From Nitrosomonas communis (lineage in GTDB: Bacteria > Pseudomonadota > Gammaproteobacteria > Burkholderiales > Nitrosomonadaceae), in contig NZ_CP011451.1 in assembly GCF_001007935.1 (NCBI RefSeq), forward strand, positions 2,356,001 through 2,420,000: 64,000 nucleotides of DNA, written 5' to 3'. The translations under genes and the position numbers were made by a program. Position 1 is the stretch's first letter. Every line of letters begins with the position of its first letter. This document shows, piece after piece, positions 35,364 to 45,930 of the stretch. The notes under the pieces are model-generated. The model was not told the origin of the DNA. It did no database searches and was given only the letters and a program-made list of their open reading frames with translations.

Positions 35364-36557
35364 CTAAATTTCTTCTTCTGCTGGGAGTTTGCGCGCTTCT
35401 TCTTCTAACATGACTGGGATCCCGTCTCTGATTGGAAAAGCTAAGCGGTCTGGTTTACAGATTAATTCTTTTTCATTTTTCTTGTAAATTAAAGGGCCTT
35501 TACACAATGGACATACCAGAATATCTAAAAGTTTTGGGTCCATAAATTTTTCTCTTAATTTTTTTAAAATAATTTCTCGTAATCCAATGTTTATTGTTAT
35601 TTCTTCATGCAATACCCAAAATTTCTCATTGGCTTGATCCAAACATTTTACAGCATCCTCTTCTCTCAAAAGAATAATTTCAGCATCAGGAATCTGTAAA
35701 TTTTTTTTAATAAATGGGTCATTGTTGATAACTGAATGAGATTTTACATTTAATTTCAGATAGCTTAGTTGCTCCAGGAAATCATGAGAATGATTGATAT
35801 CCGTAATAACATGAATAGATTTACCCTTAAATGTAGAAATTTCGTAATGAACATCAGGGTTAAGCAAATTAATGAAATATTCATTTGCTGGCCTCATATA
35901 AAATGTTTTAATCTCATTTCCGACATTATGTATTGATAACCGGCTGCTTTTTTCATTCATTACTACTGCGTCTACTTTATTTAGATAGGATAAGCTATCA
36001 CGTAAAGGCCCGGCCGGCAAAATTAAACCATTACCGAAACTCAGTTTACTCTGATCAAGTACAACAATCTCGAAGTCCCGCTGCAATCGCAGATCCTGTA
36101 AACCATCATCACAGATGAGCACATTGCATTCAGGATGAGCTGTAAGTAGGGCTTGCGCAACCTTTACGCGATCATGACCAATCCATATTGGGCAAATACT
36201 CTTACTTAGATAAGCCATCAGCAAAGATTTATTTCCTACAATACCAGGTTTACTTGAGAGCGTAACGGCAAGGGGAGAGCCGTAATTTTCGGAATAGCCG
36301 CGACTAATGATGCCAGGGTATAATCCAAATGCTTTTAATAGATGAATTAACCAAATGACGAGGGATGTCTTACCGGCATCATTAACAGTAATACTGTCAA
36401 TAACAATTATGGGTACAGATGTCTTAACCGAATGCAATATACCAAGCCGATATAATAATCGCTTAAATGTTAAGAACAGTCTAAAAAATAAACTAAATGG
36501 CCAAAGAATGATATGAAGAGGTGTAATTCGATGCCAATATAGTTCAGACCAATTCAT
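35364..36557 (-). CDS. LpxK-like tetraacyldisaccharide kinase fused to a Trm112-like domain
   Basis: The protein has 397 residues. Residues 1-335 match LpxK, which phosphorylates the lipid A disaccharide at the inner membrane (N-terminal hydrophobic helix, [17 protein letters not shown]). Residues 339-397 are a Trm112/YcaR-type zinc domain ([33 protein letters not shown]). Normal LpxK has GGxGKTP in the P-loop; here it is NDAGKTS (residues 59-65). DDGFQH has become DDGLQD and VGDEP is VGNKS. An internal ATG at 35543 with AAGAGA upstream could release the Trm112 part. The kinase may be weakened. Confidence 0.8.
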   Translation of the reverse strand: MNWSELYWHRITPLHIILWPFSLFFRLFLTFKRLLYRLGILHSVKTSVPIIVIDSITVNDAGKTSLVIWLIHLLKAFGLYPGIISRGYSENYGSPLAVTLSSKPGIVGNKSLLMAYLSKSICPIWIGHDRVKVAQALLTAHPECNVLICDDGLQDLRLQRDFEIVVLDQSKLSFGNGLILPAGPLRDSLSYLNKVDAVVMNEKSSRLSIHNVGNEIKTFYMRPANEYFINLLNPDVHYEISTFKGKSIHVITDINHSHDFLEQLSYLKLNVKSHSVINNDPFIKKNLQIPDAEIILLREEDAVKCLDQANEKFWVLHEEITINIGLREIILKKLREKFMDPKLLDILVCPLCKGPLIYKKNEKELICKPDRLAFPIRDGIPVMLEEEARKLPAEEEI

Positions 36558-36792
36558 TGATGGTATATTTCTTTATATAAGGATTAACTTTTAATTAGAG
36601 AATTATTTCTGATTTTCTTACACATACTACACATGCTTTAGCAAGCTAATCATCTCGCTCAATATGGTATCTCACTGGAAGAAAACTACTGATATAAATT
36701 AAATACCCTTTATTACCTTTTATCTCGTATTCTTCATTTGCGGAAAGAATCCGCGCTTTCGAGTAATCAATTAAAATCTGGGTAGTCGTTGG
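36558..36792. other. Intergenic stretch between zipA and the lpxK fusion
   Basis: About 235 bp, AT-rich, no gene. The usual neighbour of smc-zipA, ligA, is not here. Confidence 0.5.
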
Positions 36793-37944
36793 TCAAATAA
36801 ATAATTTTAATGCAGTGTCACTACCAGCAGGAATATGATGCGCTGCCATGGTTGCTTGAATATTTATAAGTTGTTCTCTACTCCTCCTGATACCGTTATC
36901 ACTTAGTGGTACACGATTATCATCTACCATGATGCCATTTAAGGTAGAAGAAAAAAGTCCAGCGAGATGAGCCATTTGATCAAATACTTTCTCGCCATTG
37001 GCTACCCTTGGCACATCAAACAAAAAAGTAATCCCATGTGTGGTCAAGGTACGCATATTGGCAGGTAAGAAGGGCGTTGCTTCATAGTTACCCAGAGAAA
37101 ACAATACAGCATTGTTTTCATCTCGATATCTGAATGCACCCTCAGATTCAAGCCTAAAGCCAGCTGACTCAGCCAAGGCGCGTATTTTCGTTCCAACGAA
37201 AGCACCGCCATCTTTGCTGATAATATTAATACCCATCACTATATCGACTTCTGCACAAAATTTGTCGAGTGATACTGCTCTTATATAGGCATTCGAAATA
37301 TCCGGGCAATCAGCAACTGCATTTACTTGTAAGGCAAAATCTTCGACCATATCACGGAATCGAGATAAATTAACTTCACTTACCGGACCTGCTCGATCAA
37401 CCAGCTGCAAACAGCCATTTAAATAGATATAACCACCTTTCGTATGAAGTGATTCAATCGTAATTTCTTCCCAGGTTTGACCATCTTGACTCAGTCCATA
37501 CCAATGGACAGGTTTTCCAAAGTCAAATTTCTGCTGTAATAACTCAGCTAGTTTGTCGTTAGAGATCAGCTTGTTAGCCCGAATACTCGTGATATAGTTG
37601 ATGGTGCTGTCAAAATTAACCGATTTATGCTCTTCTAGTGGCTCATCAATAGACAGTTCTTCAGGTTCTAAACGTGCTTTTGGTTCTAAACGTACTTTTT
37701 CTTTTGTGGAATTAGCTTCAGTTTGCAATTCTTGAGTGGAGTCAGTACTGAATTTAGGTTCGATACGTTCATTTTCCCAACCGGTTTTGCCCATTTTCAA
37801 TAATGCGTCTTCATGCTCATGCTCAAATGAGCGTTTGACGTTACGTCGATAACGCATTTGCTGTAACCAGTTAAATAGAGCTACAGCGCCAATAATAATT
37901 ATACCGATAATGATTAGGATGATTTGTAAGTCACTCATACTCAA
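36793..37944 (-). CDS. zipA: ZipA-like cell division protein
   Basis: The protein has 383 residues. An N-terminal membrane anchor (LQIILIIIGIIIIGAVALF, about 6-24) is followed by a charged linker with a near-repeat (RLEPKARLEPEELSIDEP) and a C-terminal FtsZ-binding domain (about 240-375, VDIVMGINIISKDGGAFVGTKIRALAESAGF, HGITFLFDVPRV). ZipA tethers FtsZ rings to the membrane. It lies 83 bp after smc in the same direction. The alternative start two codons later (MSDLQ) is equally possible. Confidence 0.85.
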   Translation of the reverse strand: MSMSDLQIILIIIGIIIIGAVALFNWLQQMRYRRNVKRSFEHEHEDALLKMGKTGWENERIEPKFSTDSTQELQTEANSTKEKVRLEPKARLEPEELSIDEPLEEHKSVNFDSTINYITSIRANKLISNDKLAELLQQKFDFGKPVHWYGLSQDGQTWEEITIESLHTKGGYIYLNGCLQLVDRAGPVSEVNLSRFRDMVEDFALQVNAVADCPDISNAYIRAVSLDKFCAEVDIVMGINIISKDGGAFVGTKIRALAESAGFRLESEGAFRYRDENNAVLFSLGNYEATPFLPANMRTLTTHGITFLFDVPRVANGEKVFDQMAHLAGLFSSTLNGIMVDDNRVPLSDNGIRRSREQLINIQATMAAHHIPAGSDTALKLFI

Positions 37945-38027
37945 AGTCGCTCATATTCATGTTTAATAAGCCAATATTTTAATTTCAATCATTATAATTA
38001 TAATCCCTTATCGTCTTTAAATAAGTT

Positions 38028-41000
38028 TTAGACGACACCTATTTCTTTGTTTGAGTTTATGGCCTTATCGAGATCTACCGTAACTATACGTGAAACCCCT
38101 TGTTCTTGCATGGTAACACCAATGAGTTGTTCTGCCATTTGTATCGTAGTTTTGCTGTGACTGATGAATAAGAATTGAGTTTCTCTCGACATCCGTTTTA
38201 CAAGATCACAAAAACGTATTGAATTATTGTCATCTAAAGGCGCATCCACTTCATCAAGCAAACAAAAGGGTGCAGGATTAAGTTGGAATAATGAAAATAC
38301 GAGTGCTAAAGCGGTAAGCGCCTTTTCTCCACCCGAGAGTAAATGAATTGAGTTATTTTTTTTACCAGGAGGCTGTGCAGTGAGCTGCATTCCGGCATCG
38401 AGGATTTCTTCACCGCTTAAAACCAGCCTTGCTCGACCTCCACCAAATATGGCTGTGAATAATTCGCCTAAATGCGTATTTACTTTATCAAAGGTTTGCA
38501 TGAGGCGCTCACGTGTTTCGCGGTCAATTTGTCGAATGGCATTTTCTAAAGTGATGACTGCTTCTTTCAAATCAGTGGCTTGTTCATCAAGATATATTTT
38601 ACGTGCTTGTGATGTTTCTAATTCCTCCAATGCAGCAAGATTAACCGCGCCAAGTGCTGTAATTTCAATATTAATTCGATTAATTTCTGCTTTTAATCGA
38701 GAAGGCTGCACATTGTTCAATAACGGCCGCAATTCATCTTCTTTAGCACCAGCCTCTAAAAGTTTCTCGTTAAATTGATTTTCTGTTAAACGCGCTTCCT
38801 GCTCCTTGAATCGTATCTGATTGATAGATTCTCGGAGTTGATACGATTTTTGCTCCGATTTAAGCCGCGCTTGTTCCGTTTCACGTAGCGCCTCGGTTGT
38901 ATTTTCCAGGTCATGACGAACTGAGGTTAAAACCTGTTCATGATCTATTTTCTTTGCTAACCATTCATTAAGCTGAGTTTGAAGGGGCTCATCATCCAAA
39001 TCTGCTTGTGCATGATGCAATTTATCCAGGTTTTCTGTTAAGTTAGCGATGTTTTTGCTGATTGCTTGAACATCGTTTTCTAATTGCTCAATTTTATGCT
39101 GGCAATTCTTTTCATGAAAAATAGTTTCACGCATTTTATCTGCCAAATTTTGTACTAATAACCGACATTCATTTAGAGTCTGCTCGGCAACTTCACCCGT
39201 TAACTTGATTTGCTGTAGTTGCTCTTCCAGATTAACTATTTGTGCTTTACCCTCAGCCAATTTTATTTCTGCTTCTTGCTTTTGCGTGTATTCAATGGAT
39301 ATTTGATGGGAAATTTCGATTAACTCATCTTCAATTTGATGGTGTCGCTGGGAAACACGTTCTATAAGCTGTGAAAGCTGTAAGATTTGAAGCTGCAACG
39401 CGTGTTCCTGCTGCTTTAGTTGCGTTACCTCGCTTCCTAGCTCCGATATGGTGACTTCAAGTTCATCACACCTTCCTTCTACCTCAGCCAATGTGGAGTG
39501 GGCATGCGTTAGCTCTTTCTCAAGTGTATCGATTTCAATCTCAATCTGGGCTATTTCACGTTGTCGTGCTAATACCCCATGTAATTGCGAATCGGCCGCG
39601 TAATAGCTTAAGCTGCCGCAAGTAAACACATGACCTTCAGGAGTCACCAACATTTCGCCTGGAAGAAGTTGTTTTTGTTGGATGAGACCTGTTTCAATAT
39701 CGCTAATAGTAAATATGCCGCTTAGCCATGATTCCACCATGGGTTGAATAGTAGCCTGTGCATAATTTAAATAGATGCTAAGAGGTTTCCATTGTTTTTT
39801 TTCATGCCTTAGATGACAGCTTGTAGCGCGAACTTTGATGGGAGTGACTTCAAAGATGGACCATTTCCCCGGAGGCGGATGATTCTTCCAATTTAAAGCC
39901 ATTTCGAGCTGCTCAACGCCTGCAGCATTGATCCGCTCACGCAAAACAGCTTCTAACGCATTTTCCCATCCTTTTTCTATTTGGATGTATTGCCATAAGC
40001 GCGGTAATAAATCTAATTGAAGCTGAGATATCCATTTATCTAATGCTTTATTGTTTTCAAGTCGACGTTGAATTTGCTGTAAAGCGGCATGGTGGGCTTG
40101 AAGTTGAGTCAGTTTCTGTTGGACAGACTGGACATTCTGCAAAGCTTCTTTTCGAGTATATTCAGTTATTTTTAACTGATTTTCTGCTTCAGTCAAAGCA
40201 TCTTGTTGCTCTTGCAAATGAGCTATGATCTGATTTTTTTCTTCTGTTAAATTAGTAAGCTCTGCTTTATCAATTTGCGGTTGCGAATTCTGTTCCTGGA
40301 TCAAGCGCTCATGGCGTGAGCTTAATTGTTGGATGGCTTTATCGGCATGAGCAAGGTGGCTCTGATGCAGTTTTTCTGTTTGCTGGGCAAGTAACAAATT
40401 TTTCTGCACAGTAAATAATTGATCTTGGCTCGTGCGAAAAACTGATTCTAGTTCCGGCAATTTCTCATTCTCTGAGTGGTAATTTTGACTGCTCGTGATA
40501 CAAACCAATCTTGCTTGCTCAATTTCGCTACGCCAGTGATTAAGATGCTCACATGCCTCTTGCATTTGATACTGATTGTTTTCTAGCTGTATTTCGACTG
40601 TAGAGATTTGTTTGACAAAATATTCTCTGTTCTCCCGTGTATGCTGCAATTTTTGCTCCATGCGCGCAATCTCAGCATTGATGGCGTATAACTCTCCTTG
40701 CATTTCATGTTGTTGTTCACTTACAGTGTGTTGCTGCGCACGCATCTCTTCAAGCTGCTTGTCTAGTTCGTGCAAGCTGGTTACTTCATTTGCCAGCTCA
40801 TGCTCAAATTGTTGAATTTGCTCCTCTGCATGAATGCGTTTTGCAATCGCTTCCTGTTTTTGAAATAACCATAAAGTATGACAAGTAGTGTTTAATTGTT
40901 TTTGTAATGCACCAAATTTCTGGGCGATCTCCGCCTGTTTCTTTAAATGTTGTAATTGTTTTCCCAGTTCTTGAAGAATGTCTTCTACACGCATGAGATT

Positions 41001-41567
41001 GCCGCGTGTATCAATCAATCGCAGTTCTGTTTCATGTCGCCGCTCACGATAGCGTGAAATACCGGCGGCTTCTTCAAGAAATACGCGTAACTCCATAGGC
41101 TTGGCATCGATAATACGGGAAATCATGCCTTGCTCAATGATGGCATAACCGCGTCCACTTACCCCTGTCCCGAGAAAAATATCAGTAATATCTCGACGAC
41201 GCACGTGGGTATTATTGATGTAATAATTCGATTCACTATCGCGTTGGATGACGCGCTTGATAGAAATCTCGCTATAAGCTGCCCATCGGCTGGCTACTTT
41301 TCCAAGTTTATTATCAAAAATTAGCTCGACACTGGCTCGCCCAACAGGCTTTCGGCTAATTGATCCACTGAAGATGACATCCTGTATTGACTCTCCACGC
41401 AAAGCCGTCGCCCTGGATTCACCTAATACCCAACGAACGGCATCGATAACATTGGATTTTCCGCAACCATTGGGTCCAACAATACCTACCAGATTACCCG
41501 GAATAAGAATGGTGGTGGGTTCTACAAAAGACTTGAAGCCAGCGAGTTTGATTTGGGATAGACGCAA
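38028..41567 (-). CDS. smc: Chromosome partition protein SMC
   Basis: The protein has 1179 residues, the full length for the family. Walker A GPNGCGKSN (31-39), coiled coil (about 170-500), hinge (about 500-660), second coiled coil, then the ABC signature LLSGGEKALTALALVF (about 1077) and Walker B FCLLDEVDAPLDD (about 1100). It dimerises at the hinge and condenses and separates chromosomes. It is divergent from queF, with about 100 bp between them, and likely in an operon with zipA. Confidence 0.97.
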   Translation of the reverse strand: MRLSQIKLAGFKSFVEPTTILIPGNLVGIVGPNGCGKSNVIDAVRWVLGESRATALRGESIQDVIFSGSISRKPVGRASVELIFDNKLGKVASRWAAYSEISIKRVIQRDSESNYYINNTHVRRRDITDIFLGTGVSGRGYAIIEQGMISRIIDAKPMELRVFLEEAAGISRYRERRHETELRLIDTRGNLMRVEDILQELGKQLQHLKKQAEIAQKFGALQKQLNTTCHTLWLFQKQEAIAKRIHAEEQIQQFEHELANEVTSLHELDKQLEEMRAQQHTVSEQQHEMQGELYAINAEIARMEQKLQHTRENREYFVKQISTVEIQLENNQYQMQEACEHLNHWRSEIEQARLVCITSSQNYHSENEKLPELESVFRTSQDQLFTVQKNLLLAQQTEKLHQSHLAHADKAIQQLSSRHERLIQEQNSQPQIDKAELTNLTEEKNQIIAHLQEQQDALTEAENQLKITEYTRKEALQNVQSVQQKLTQLQAHHAALQQIQRRLENNKALDKWISQLQLDLLPRLWQYIQIEKGWENALEAVLRERINAAGVEQLEMALNWKNHPPPGKWSIFEVTPIKVRATSCHLRHEKKQWKPLSIYLNYAQATIQPMVESWLSGIFTISDIETGLIQQKQLLPGEMLVTPEGHVFTCGSLSYYAADSQLHGVLARQREIAQIEIEIDTLEKELTHAHSTLAEVEGRCDELEVTISELGSEVTQLKQQEHALQLQILQLSQLIERVSQRHHQIEDELIEISHQISIEYTQKQEAEIKLAEGKAQIVNLEEQLQQIKLTGEVAEQTLNECRLLVQNLADKMRETIFHEKNCQHKIEQLENDVQAISKNIANLTENLDKLHHAQADLDDEPLQTQLNEWLAKKIDHEQVLTSVRHDLENTTEALRETEQARLKSEQKSYQLRESINQIRFKEQEARLTENQFNEKLLEAGAKEDELRPLLNNVQPSRLKAEINRINIEITALGAVNLAALEELETSQARKIYLDEQATDLKEAVITLENAIRQIDRETRERLMQTFDKVNTHLGELFTAIFGGGRARLVLSGEEILDAGMQLTAQPPGKKNNSIHLLSGGEKALTALALVFSLFQLNPAPFCLLDEVDAPLDDNNSIRFCDLVKRMSRETQFLFISHSKTTIQMAEQLIGVTMQEQGVSRIVTVDLDKAINSNKEIGVV

Positions 41568-41668
41568 TTGAATAATAAATAAAATTGGTATAATTCGGTT
41601 TAAGAATCACTTCGAAAGCTATTTTAACTGATTTCACCTTAACCAACCGAATTGAAGAGACCTATCGC

Positions 41669-42091
41669 ATGGCGAGTAAGCCCTCAAAAAAGCTAGAAAC
41701 GTTCGATAATCCATTTATTGCCAGAGATTACCGGATCCATATGGAAATACCAGAATTTACCTGTTTATGCCCGAAAACAGGACAACCCGATTTTGCCAGA
41801 CTTATTTTGGATTATATTCCTGATAAAAAATGTGTCGAATTGAAAAGTCTTAAGCTCTATATTTGGTCTTACCGTGATGAGGGAGCATTCCATGAGGCAG
41901 TGACTAACCAAATTCTTGATGACTTGGTGGCGGTTCTAAAGCCGAGATATATGCGGCTTATAGCAAAATTTTTTGTGCGAGGTGGAATTTTTACGAATGT
42001 CATTGCAGAACACCGCAAGAAAGGTTGGAAGCCGGAACCTGCTGTTTTCCTTGAAGCGTTCGAGGAACAGTCAAATACACGGGGTGATTAG
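41669..42091 (+). CDS. queF: NADPH-dependent preQ0 reductase
   Basis: The protein has 140 residues, the short unimodular QueF. The nucleophilic cysteine is in [14 protein letters not shown], and [21 protein letters not shown] matches the QueF/GTP cyclohydrolase-fold signature. It reduces preQ0 to preQ1 in queuosine synthesis, downstream of QueD. fumC follows 42 bases after its stop. Confidence 0.95.
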   Translation: MASKPSKKLETFDNPFIARDYRIHMEIPEFTCLCPKTGQPDFARLILDYIPDKKCVELKSLKLYIWSYRDEGAFHEAVTNQILDDLVAVLKPRYMRLIAKFFVRGGIFTNVIAEHRKKGWKPEPAVFLEAFEEQSNTRGD

Positions 42092-42133
42092 CCGCCGAGT
42101 ATGTTACTTAAATTAATAAGATAGGTAGCTGTA

Positions 42134-43528
42134 ATGGATGATTTCAGAGAAGAACGGGATGCTATAGGTGCCATCCAAATTCCTGCCCATGTGTTATGGG
42201 GTGCGCAGACACAACGATCTTTACACAATTTCAAGATTTCCAATGAGAAAATGCCGACCACGCTGATCCACGCTCTGGCATTGATCAAACGCGCAGCAGC
42301 CCAGGTCAATTGCCAACTGGGTTTGCTTGATGACACTGTTGCCAATGCCATTATTGCAGCGGCTGATGAAGTGATGGCTGGACAACATGAAACAGAATTT
42401 CCACTCGCTGTCTGGCAAACGGGCTCCGGCACGCAAACCAATATGAATATGAATGAAGTATTGGCAAATCGTGCTTCTGAATTATTGGGCGGAGGGCGTG
42501 GCAGCCAACGGAAAGTTCATCCCAATGACGATGTGAATAAAGCACAATCTTCCAACGATGTATTCCCCACGGCAATGCATGTGGCTGCAGTTCAGCTCAT
42601 TCATAATCAATTAATTCCGGCTATTCGGACGTTACACCAAACCTTATTTACTAAATCTCAAGAATTCAACTCTATTGTCAAGATAGGCAGAACTCATTTA
42701 CAAGATGCCACTCCTTTAACGCTAGGCCAGGAATTTTCTGGGTATGTTTCACAGTTAGATCATGGGCTCAAACACATTGAGGCATCGCTACCTCATTTAT
42801 ATGAATTGGCTTTGGGTGGAACCGCTGTCGGAACCGGATTGAATACACATCCTGAGTTTGCTGTGCGTGTCGCGTCTGAAATTGCCAAGTTAACGAACTT
42901 TCCTTTTGTCACCGCTCCGAACAAATTTGAAGCGCTTGCTGCAAATGATGCGCTCGTTCATGCTCATGGTGCATTAAAAACACTGGCCGCATCTTTAATA
43001 AAAATTGCTAATGATATTCGCTGGCTGGCTTCGGGTCCGCGCTGCGGAATTGGCGAGATCAAAATTCCGGAAAATGAGCCCGGCAGCTCAATCATGCCTG
43101 GTAAAGTTAACCCTACTCAATCAGAAGCTATGACTATGCTTTGCTGCCAGGTAATGGGTAATGACGTCGCTATTAATATGGGGGGGGCAATGGGTAATTT
43201 TGAACTTAATGTAATGAAGCCTTTGATCATCCATAATTTTCTGCAAAGTGTGCGCTTGCTCGCAGATGGAATGATGAGTTTCAACGACCACTGTGCAGTA
43301 GGCATCACAGCTAATATCGAACGTATCAATATGTTGATGCGACATTCCTTAATGCTCGTGACAGCTTTAAACCCTTACATTGGTTATGATAAAGCTGCAG
43401 AAATTGCTAAAAAAGCCTATCGTGAAGAAACCTCGTTAAAAGAGGCAGCTCTTTCTTTAGGTTATGTTACTGCTGAAGAATTTGATGCATGGGTTAATCC
43501 CGAAAAGATGGTTGGAAAAATTAAATAG
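42134..43528 (+). CDS. fumC: Fumarate hydratase class II
   Basis: The protein has 464 residues. The signature [16 protein letters not shown] (about 317-332), the substrate residues in [14 protein letters not shown] (about 97-110) and [11 protein letters not shown] are all present. It interconverts fumarate and malate in the TCA cycle and needs no iron-sulfur cluster. A G8 tract at 43180-43187 encodes Gly-Gly in NMGGAMGNF. Confidence 0.97.
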   Translation: MDDFREERDAIGAIQIPAHVLWGAQTQRSLHNFKISNEKMPTTLIHALALIKRAAAQVNCQLGLLDDTVANAIIAAADEVMAGQHETEFPLAVWQTGSGTQTNMNMNEVLANRASELLGGGRGSQRKVHPNDDVNKAQSSNDVFPTAMHVAAVQLIHNQLIPAIRTLHQTLFTKSQEFNSIVKIGRTHLQDATPLTLGQEFSGYVSQLDHGLKHIEASLPHLYELALGGTAVGTGLNTHPEFAVRVASEIAKLTNFPFVTAPNKFEALAANDALVHAHGALKTLAASLIKIANDIRWLASGPRCGIGEIKIPENEPGSSIMPGKVNPTQSEAMTMLCCQVMGNDVAINMGGAMGNFELNVMKPLIIHNFLQSVRLLADGMMSFNDHCAVGITANIERINMLMRHSLMLVTALNPYIGYDKAAEIAKKAYREETSLKEAALSLGYVTAEEFDAWVNPEKMVGKIK

Positions 43529-43541
43529 CATTCTTAATACG

Positions 43542-43892
43542 ATGAACCCAATATTGATTAGTATCTCTTTGCTTGTCATAAGTAACGTTTTTATGACGTT
43601 TGCCTGGTACGCACATCTCAAGGAATTGAATTCGGCACCTTGGTTTGTTGCGGCTGTAATAAGCTGGCTAGTGGCTTCTCTCGAATATATGTTTCAAGTT
43701 CCTGCAAATCGAATCGGCTATACAGTGTTTAGCGTTGGACAACTTAAGATCATTCAAGAAGTCATCACATTAAGTATTTTTATACCTTTCGCTGTTTTTT
43801 ATTTAAAAGAACCACTCAAATTGGATTATTTATGGGCGGGTCTTTGCATGATAGGGGCTGCGTATTTTATGTTTAGAGATAAAATCTCATAA
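43542..43892 (+). CDS. DUF486 small multidrug-type membrane protein
   Basis: The protein has 116 residues. Four hydrophobic helices (ILISISLLVISNVFMTFAWY, WFVAAVISWLVASLEYMF, IQEVITLSIFIPFAVFYL, LWAGLCMIGAAYFMF) and the motifs FMTFAWYAHLK and EYxFQVPANRIGY match DUF486 of the DMT superfamily. The start at 43542 is 13 bases after the fumC stop. The substrate is unknown. Confidence 0.88.
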   Translation: MNPILISISLLVISNVFMTFAWYAHLKELNSAPWFVAAVISWLVASLEYMFQVPANRIGYTVFSVGQLKIIQEVITLSIFIPFAVFYLKEPLKLDYLWAGLCMIGAAYFMFRDKIS

Positions 43893-44169
43893 ACAATAAG
43901 TTTTCTCAGGTTCAGGGTGACCATTATCCGCTGATTGTGCTTGCCGATTAGGCTATTACCTTCCCAATTACTTACACGCGCGCTGCTTCGCAGAGTGCTT
44001 GCATCGCGGTTTCCGGCAGTGCATAGGTTTTCACCACTCACCTCCTGCCAGCTTGGCTGCGCAGAGGTGCTGATAGAGGGTTTCATGGCTTAAAGACAAT
44101 TCACCTTTCAGTTCAAGTCGGGCTGATCCGTGTTCAGGATGCATATCCTGCTAAATCATCCTGCCGACC
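43893..44169. other. Relic intergenic DNA after DUF486
   Basis: No gene. Part of this stretch (about 43930-44100) has GC-rich structured text that resembles mobile-element noncoding sequence, but I cannot assign it. It runs into the MITE at 44170. Confidence 0.35.
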
Positions 44170-44272
44170 TTATTCCATTTCTAAATCAAACATGACGCGA
44201 AGGTGAGCCGCAGACAGTATCAATAATATAGCAAGGCGAAGTCGAAAAAGTCAGTTTTGAGAAATGGAATTA
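44170..44272. mobile_element. 97-bp MITE, copy 1
   Basis: Terminal inverted repeats TTCCATTTCT (44173-44182) and AGAAATGGAA (44260-44269) are perfect. TTA flanks both sides (44170-44172 and 44270-44272). A diverged copy lies at 59332-59433. The interior has no open frame of note and shares AGGTGAGC, CAGTATCAAT and GGCAAGG-like runs with the other copy. Confidence 0.75.
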
Positions 44273-44883
44273 TTCCGATCTTCCCGGCCAGATCGCCTGG
44301 CTTTGGCTTTGGCTTTGGCTTTCTGCCTCACGCGTTTATTTCTTAGTTCCTGCGCCTGCTTCAGATGCCAATTGTGTTGCCCTTTATTGCACCTGAGTTC
44401 GCGCAAGATCACAGATTTGTTCAACATCAGCTTGATTCGCTATCTCACTTGCTTAAACCCGTTTTTCGTAACCCCTAAATCTGATAATGTTGTTCTCGGG
44501 TGAGCTGCTGATAGTGCTTCAACTGTGCTCTTTTATTTGACCATTCAAGAAGCTCGGATCCTATCTCAGCTTGCCTCTTGTCGCCTTATAAAAGTTGCAC
44601 TTCAAACTTGAAACTGCCTGAGTTTTTTATTGCAGCCTTATCTATTTTCTTGTATCGCATCTTTTTTTCGCATCTATTTTCAACTTCAATTTCAATCAGA
44701 TTTCATAACTTTAATGCTTTTATTCTAAAACAATAACCACAGTTACTTGATTGTTATTTGTTTATCCGTCATGATTTCTTTCCTTATTAGTTGTATGGTT
44801 TTATCGCTATGTTGGAGAATATTAATGACATTTTTATTGAATAGCTTTGAAGTTATTGGAATTTCTATGTTTTTATTATGGAT
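44273..44883. other. Gene-free stretch with a hexamer repeat
   Basis: About 610 bp. TTTGGC is repeated four times in tandem just after 44298. An open frame across it (44264-44503) has no ribosome site and reads as low-complexity sequence. Further on the DNA is AT-rich, without supported genes. Confidence 0.4.
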
Positions 44884-44970
44884 ATGATTGATGGTCTTCG
44901 AAAATTTCAAATTGAGATTGAAGAACCTTGCAAGGCCATAAGAGAAGCGACATTCTATGGATCAATATAA
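44884..44970 (+). CDS. Possible 28-residue leader-like ORF
   Basis: ATG 44884 opens MIDGLRKFQIEIEEPCKAI, and the frame closes at TAA 44968-44970. It overlaps the start of the next gene (ATG 44957), which would allow translational coupling. No clear ribosome site. It could be chance. Confidence 0.25.
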   Translation: MIDGLRKFQIEIEEPCKAIREATFYGSI

Positions 44971-45217
44971 ATCTATGGGGCAGTATAAATTTAAGGAAGC
45001 GATTGTTATTCCTTTATCCGATGGGTCAGAGCTGGCTTTGATTGTTTATGAACTTGATGGTCAACCTTTTTTAATTCCAGCTTTTGCTGATCCTTTGCAA
45101 CATGCCTTGTTTAAGCAATTATTAAAAGAATATGGCATCAATCCCACAGATGGTGAGATTGCATGGGATAGTGCAGGATTTATTCATGATATTAGCCAAA
45201 AGCAAAAAATCAATTAA
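44957..45217 (+). CDS. Hypothetical protein, 86 residues
   Basis: The protein is acidic and soluble, with strand-like text (FKEAIVIPLSDGSELALIVYELDGQPFLIPAFADPLQHALFKQLLKEYGI). The codon pattern is protein-like, but there is only a weak AGAG ribosome site. It lies among relics. No domain is recognised. Confidence 0.45.
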   Translation: MDQYKSMGQYKFKEAIVIPLSDGSELALIVYELDGQPFLIPAFADPLQHALFKQLLKEYGINPTDGEIAWDSAGFIHDISQKQKIN

Positions 45218-45280
45218 TTTATGAAGCTCTTTTGATTTTGCCTTGACACATGGGAGTTTGGTATTTGCAGAGATATATTA

Positions 45281-45305
45281 AAAAACGCCTGGATGAATCA
45301 GGCGT
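45281..45305 (-). terminator. Intrinsic terminator, minus strand
   Basis: ACGCCTG (45285-45291) pairs with CAGGCGT (45299-45305). On the minus strand the stem is followed by TTTTT. It lies 135 bp beyond the stop of the HTH-membrane gene and would end its transcript. Confidence 0.65.
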
Positions 45306-45439
45306 TAGTTGTGAAGAACTGCGCTTCCTGTATCGTCAATTTGGTTAGCCCGTAAAACCGTTTCGCAGATAAAGGCCTAAACAGCCTACCTCAAAATAGG
45401 TCAGATACATCGCTTTCCTTCTAACCCCTTTATTATGAT

Positions 45440-45826
45440 CTAATTGTGCATAATATATAAAGTGTCATTTACTGGTATTTGACATCCAGCGTCGGCGTGC
45501 TTTGTTGGTGCCAATGTTAAAATTATTGTGACAAGTAGAGCCATTGTTATACTTGCTGCCGCGCTGTTGGATTTCTTGAAACAGCTTTCAAAAATTCTCC
45601 TTCTTCTTTCATCTTTTTCTGTAACCAGATTACTTGCCGCGATGACTTCTAATCTATCTACTTTTACGTAATCTGCTAGTAATATACAAACATCTACTGG
45701 AAGACCTCTTTTTCCAGCTTTAGCCATTCTCAAATTTACATCCAAAATACCTATTCTCTTAGCCAATTCTATTTGAGTCCCTGCTTTTTCTACGCCAATT
45801 TCAATGTAATCTTTTAGTTCCATCAT
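45440..45826 (-). CDS. HTH plus membrane-segment protein (filamentous-phage-like)
   Basis: The protein has 128 residues. The N-terminal HTH (KAGTQIELAKRIGILDVNLRMAKAGKRGLPVDVCILLADYVKVD, about 14-57) is followed by a linker and a hydrophobic segment (ASITMALLVTIILTLAP, about 90-106). A very strong AAGGAGGGGG ribosome site precedes the start. This layout matches DUF3693-type regulators of inoviruses. It is divergent from a truncated phage-like gene at 45931. Confidence 0.6.
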   Translation of the reverse strand: MMELKDYIEIGVEKAGTQIELAKRIGILDVNLRMAKAGKRGLPVDVCILLADYVKVDRLEVIAASNLVTEKDERRRRIFESCFKKSNSAAASITMALLVTIILTLAPTKHADAGCQIPVNDTLYIMHN

Positions 45827-45930
45827 ATCCCCCTCCTTTATGTATCAAAATTGATACATTTAATTGTTAATTAATCATACTTTTCATATCTCCATAAGTC
45901 AAACAAGGATATTAATTATCAGGAGAAAGT

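Noticed and set aside
38380..41571. Several plus-strand open frames of 60-130 codons across smc
   Set aside because: All are antisense shadows of a complete SMC protein.
43900..44160. Possible group II intron remnant
   Set aside because: The GC-rich structured text recalled intron-associated sequence, but I found no GTGYG start, no domain V hairpin and no reverse transcriptase.
44264..44503. Open frame with Leu-Ala repeats after the MITE
   Set aside because: It arises from the TTTGGC tandem hexamer and lacks a ribosome site. No family resemblance.
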